This document shows positions 6,904-7,899 of a stretch of 7,899 nt of DNA, one piece after another. The stretch lies in contig HF996757.1 in NCBI GenBank assembly GCA_000433335.1, forward strand, positions 35,278 to 43,176, in the 5' to 3' direction. The notes beneath the pieces are model-generated. The model ran no database searches. It was not told where the DNA came from and saw only the letters and a program-made list of their open reading frames with translations. This DNA is from Clostridium sp. CAG:1219. Lineage in GTDB: Bacteria; Bacillota; Clostridia; TANB77; CAG-465. How positions within the stretch are numbered: position 1 is the first letter of the stretch; each line of letters begins with the position of its first letter. Made by a program: the position numbers and the translations under genes.

Positions 6904-6927
6904 ATAATTGTATATGGAGGGATTTAT

Positions 6928-7443
6928 ATGGAATTTATGAAAAAGGTAACGGAAATATCTAAAAAAGTAGGAGATGCAGCGACTGAAACATATAATACTG
7001 TCGCAGAAAAATCTGGAAAAATGTTTGAAGAAGCAAAATTAAAGATGTCTATTTCTACAAAAGAAGGAGAAATTGATGAAATTTATCTTTGTATGGGTAA
7101 AACTGTATATGATATGTATGCACAAGGTGAAGATGTAGGAAAGGTATTTACTAAAGAGTCTAAAAAAATAGATAAATTAAATACAGAAATAAAAGATATG
7201 AATAAAAAGATACTTTTCAATAAAAAACTAAGAACATGTGAAAAATGTGGAAAGGTTATAGCACTTGAAAGTGTATTTTGTTCTGATTGTGGTACTAAAC
7301 AAAAACCAGTTAAAATAAAAGAAGAGGTAAAAGATAAAAAAGAAGAAAAGCATGAAGAAGTATGTCCTCAATGTGGTACTATATCAGATATAGATTCAAA
7401 ATATTGTTCAAAATGTGGATATGATTTCAAAACAAAAAAATAG
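6928..7443 (+). CDS. Zinc-ribbon protein of unknown function
   Basis: I do not recognise a named gene. The 171 residues fall into parts. An N-terminal helical segment (1-95) is rich in Lys, Glu, Ala and Thr, with no signal peptide or membrane span. A first zinc ribbon has CEKC (104-107) and CSDC (118-121). A Lys/Glu linker (127-144) follows, then a second ribbon with CPQC (146-149) and CSKC (160-163). All eight cysteines are in place, so both ribbons should bind zinc. Similar zinc-ribbon proteins with a helical N-terminus are common in clostridia and mostly uncharacterised. The ribbons could bind protein or nucleic acid. The ATG at 6928 is preceded by GGAGGG (6916-6921) at 6 nt; the later Met codon at residue 4 has worse spacing. 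It has its own promoter, a hairpin follows it, and an rRNA operon begins just downstream. Confidence 0.85.
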   Translation: MEFMKKVTEISKKVGDAATETYNTVAEKSGKMFEEAKLKMSISTKEGEIDEIYLCMGKTVYDMYAQGEDVGKVFTKESKKIDKLNTEIKDMNKKILFNKKLRTCEKCGKVIALESVFCSDCGTKQKPVKIKEEVKDKKEEKHEEVCPQCGTISDIDSKYCSKCGYDFKTKK

Positions 7444-7466
7444 ATTTTGGTAAGATATAAAAGCGT

Positions 7467-7503
7467 AAGGATAAAAAGAGTTTTTTTACTTTTTATCCTT
7501 TTG
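7467..7503 (+). terminator. Probable intrinsic terminator after the zinc-ribbon gene
   Basis: A perfect 12-bp stem AAGGATAAAAAG (7467-7478) pairs with CTTTTTATCCTT (7489-7500) around a 10-nt loop that is itself T-rich. The tail of T residues after the stem is short (TTTT from 7499 to 7502), so efficiency is uncertain. It insulates the gene from the rRNA promoters. Confidence 0.75.
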
Positions 7504-7545
7504 TAATATAAATGAAATGTTTTTTGAAATTTTTGTAAAAAATCG

Positions 7546-7574
7546 TTGACAAAATGAAATTAAAATGTTATTAT
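7546..7574 (+). promoter_or_regulatory. rRNA operon promoter P1
   Basis: TTGACA (7546-7551) is a perfect -35 box. A 17-bp spacer leads to TATTAT (7569-7574), one mismatch from consensus, with the extended -10 bases TGT (7566-7568). T- and A-tracts at 7520-7525, 7530-7534 and 7537-7542 lie just upstream and could act as an UP element. Predicted start is near 7581-7582. Confidence 0.88.
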
Positions 7575-7581
7575 ATATATC

Positions 7582-7597
7582 GTTGTCGGAAGACAAC
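7582..7597 (+). promoter_or_regulatory. GNRA-loop hairpin at the start of the P1 transcript
   Basis: GTTGTC (7582-7587) pairs perfectly with GACAAC (7592-7597) around GGAA, a GNRA-type stable tetraloop. It begins 8 nt after the P1 -10 box, so it would form at the very 5' end of the RNA. Its role is not known to me; protection of the 5' end is an inference. Confidence 0.6.
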
Positions 7598-7620
7598 AAA
7601 TTAAAGAAAGTTTGATATAT

Positions 7621-7646
7621 AAAAAAATATAAAAAAATCAAAAAAA
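7621..7646. promoter_or_regulatory. Phased A-tracts upstream of rRNA promoter P2
   Basis: Three runs of seven A's start at 7621, 7631 and 7640, about one helical turn apart, and end 4 bp before the P2 -35 box. Phased A-tracts bend DNA, and A-rich DNA here is the place where the RNA polymerase alpha subunits bind UP elements. Confidence 0.65.
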
Positions 7647-7650
7647 TCTA

Positions 7651-7679
7651 TTGACTTTTTTTGCTACGTATGTTAAACT
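7651..7679 (+). promoter_or_regulatory. rRNA operon promoter P2
   Basis: TTGACT (7651-7656, 5 of 6), a 17-bp spacer, and TAAACT (7674-7679, 4 of 6) with extended -10 bases TGT (7671-7673). It lies 105 bp downstream of P1; tandem promoters of this kind are usual for rRNA operons in Bacillota. Predicted start is near 7686. Confidence 0.75.
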
Positions 7680-7686
7680 TTATTCA

Positions 7687-7702
7687 GTCACTTTAGAGTG
7701 GC
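7687..7702 (+). promoter_or_regulatory. Small hairpin at the start of the P2 transcript
   Basis: GTCACT (7687-7692) pairs with AGTGGC (7697-7702), with one G-U pair, around the loop TTAG. It starts 8 nt after the P2 -10 box, the same offset as the hairpin after P1. Confidence 0.5.
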
Positions 7703-7703
7703 A

Positions 7704-7723
7704 AGCACATTGAAAAATAAACA
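7704..7723 (+). promoter_or_regulatory. boxA-like antitermination element in the rRNA leader
   Basis: The 20 bases here, with core CATTGAAAAATAAACA, closely resemble the boxA-containing leader of Bacillota rRNA operons (TGCTCTTTGAAAAC...AACA), which recruits NusB/NusE so that polymerase reads through the untranslated operon. Several positions in the first half differ, so the match is good rather than exact. It lies downstream of both promoters, as required. Confidence 0.6.
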
Positions 7724-7746
7724 ATACAAAAAGACGAACCAAAATA

Positions 7747-7768
7747 GGTTGTACAATAGGGTACAACC
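7747..7768 (+). promoter_or_regulatory. 8-bp hairpin in the 16S rRNA leader
   Basis: GGTTGTAC (7747-7754) pairs perfectly with GTACAACC (7761-7768) around the loop AATAGG. It lies between the boxA-like element and mature 16S. It may be a folding or processing element of the precursor; no T-run follows, so it is not a terminator. Confidence 0.6.
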
Positions 7769-7787
7769 GTCAATAACAAAGTAAATT

Positions 7788-7807
7788 CGCGAAGATACAA
7801 AGTCGCG
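7788..7807 (+). promoter_or_regulatory. GC-rich stem just before 16S rRNA
   Basis: CGCGA (7788-7792) can pair with TCGCG (7803-7807), with flanking AAATT (7783-7787) able to pair with AATTT (7810-7814) past a 2-nt bulge. It is the only GC-rich patch of the leader. It may instead be one strand of the long processing stem that pairs with sequence after 16S, outside this window. Confidence 0.4.
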
Positions 7808-7829
7808 CAAATTTTGAGAAAAGGATATT

Positions 7830-7899
<70 letters not shown>

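Noticed and set aside
7444..7829. Possible small gene or regulatory RNA between the zinc-ribbon gene and 16S rRNA
   Set aside because: The region is fully accounted for by a terminator, two promoters, A-tracts and the rRNA leader. I saw no frame with a ribosome-binding site and no riboswitch-like conserved core.

Overview
The window comes from a very AT-rich, low-GC Gram-positive bacterium. AGA and ATA codons dominate and intergenic DNA is almost all A/T. The gene set (ctsR, mcsA, mcsB and clpC in that order, plus dnaG-rpoD) is typical of Bacillota. The base composition and gene style suggest an anaerobic clostridial or Tissierellia-like lineage. Only about 70 bases of 16S rRNA are present, so I cannot name a genus. 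All supported genes lie on the plus strand.

Bases 1-1720 hold the end of a replication/transcription operon: the last 117 codons of DNA primase (dnaG), then rpoD for the housekeeping sigma factor, closed by an intrinsic terminator. Bases 1742-6227 hold a complete protein quality-control operon. It has a consensus promoter, a CtsR operator placed on the predicted transcription start, then ctsR, mcsA, mcsB and clpC packed tightly, and a terminator whose stem overlaps the end of clpC. In the known system CtsR represses the operon. McsB, activated by McsA, phosphorylates arginines on damaged proteins. ClpC binds the phosphoarginine and feeds the client to ClpP, which is encoded elsewhere.

Bases 6229-7503 hold two single genes, each with its own promoter: a small P-loop kinase resembling thymidylate/deoxynucleoside kinases, and a protein with two zinc ribbons of unknown role. 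Their promoters and ribosome-binding regions are strikingly alike. A hairpin terminator closes the second gene.

Bases 7504-7899 are the start of a ribosomal RNA operon. There are two tandem promoters about 105 bp apart, A-tracts upstream of each, a boxA-like antitermination sequence, leader hairpins and the first ~70 bases of 16S rRNA. Most of the window is conserved core biology and I see no clear new defence or mobile system. The points most worth checking are a McsB that seems to lack part of its phosphoarginine-sensing motif, small hairpins placed at the predicted 5' end of both rRNA transcripts, and the matched control regions of the kinase and zinc-ribbon genes.
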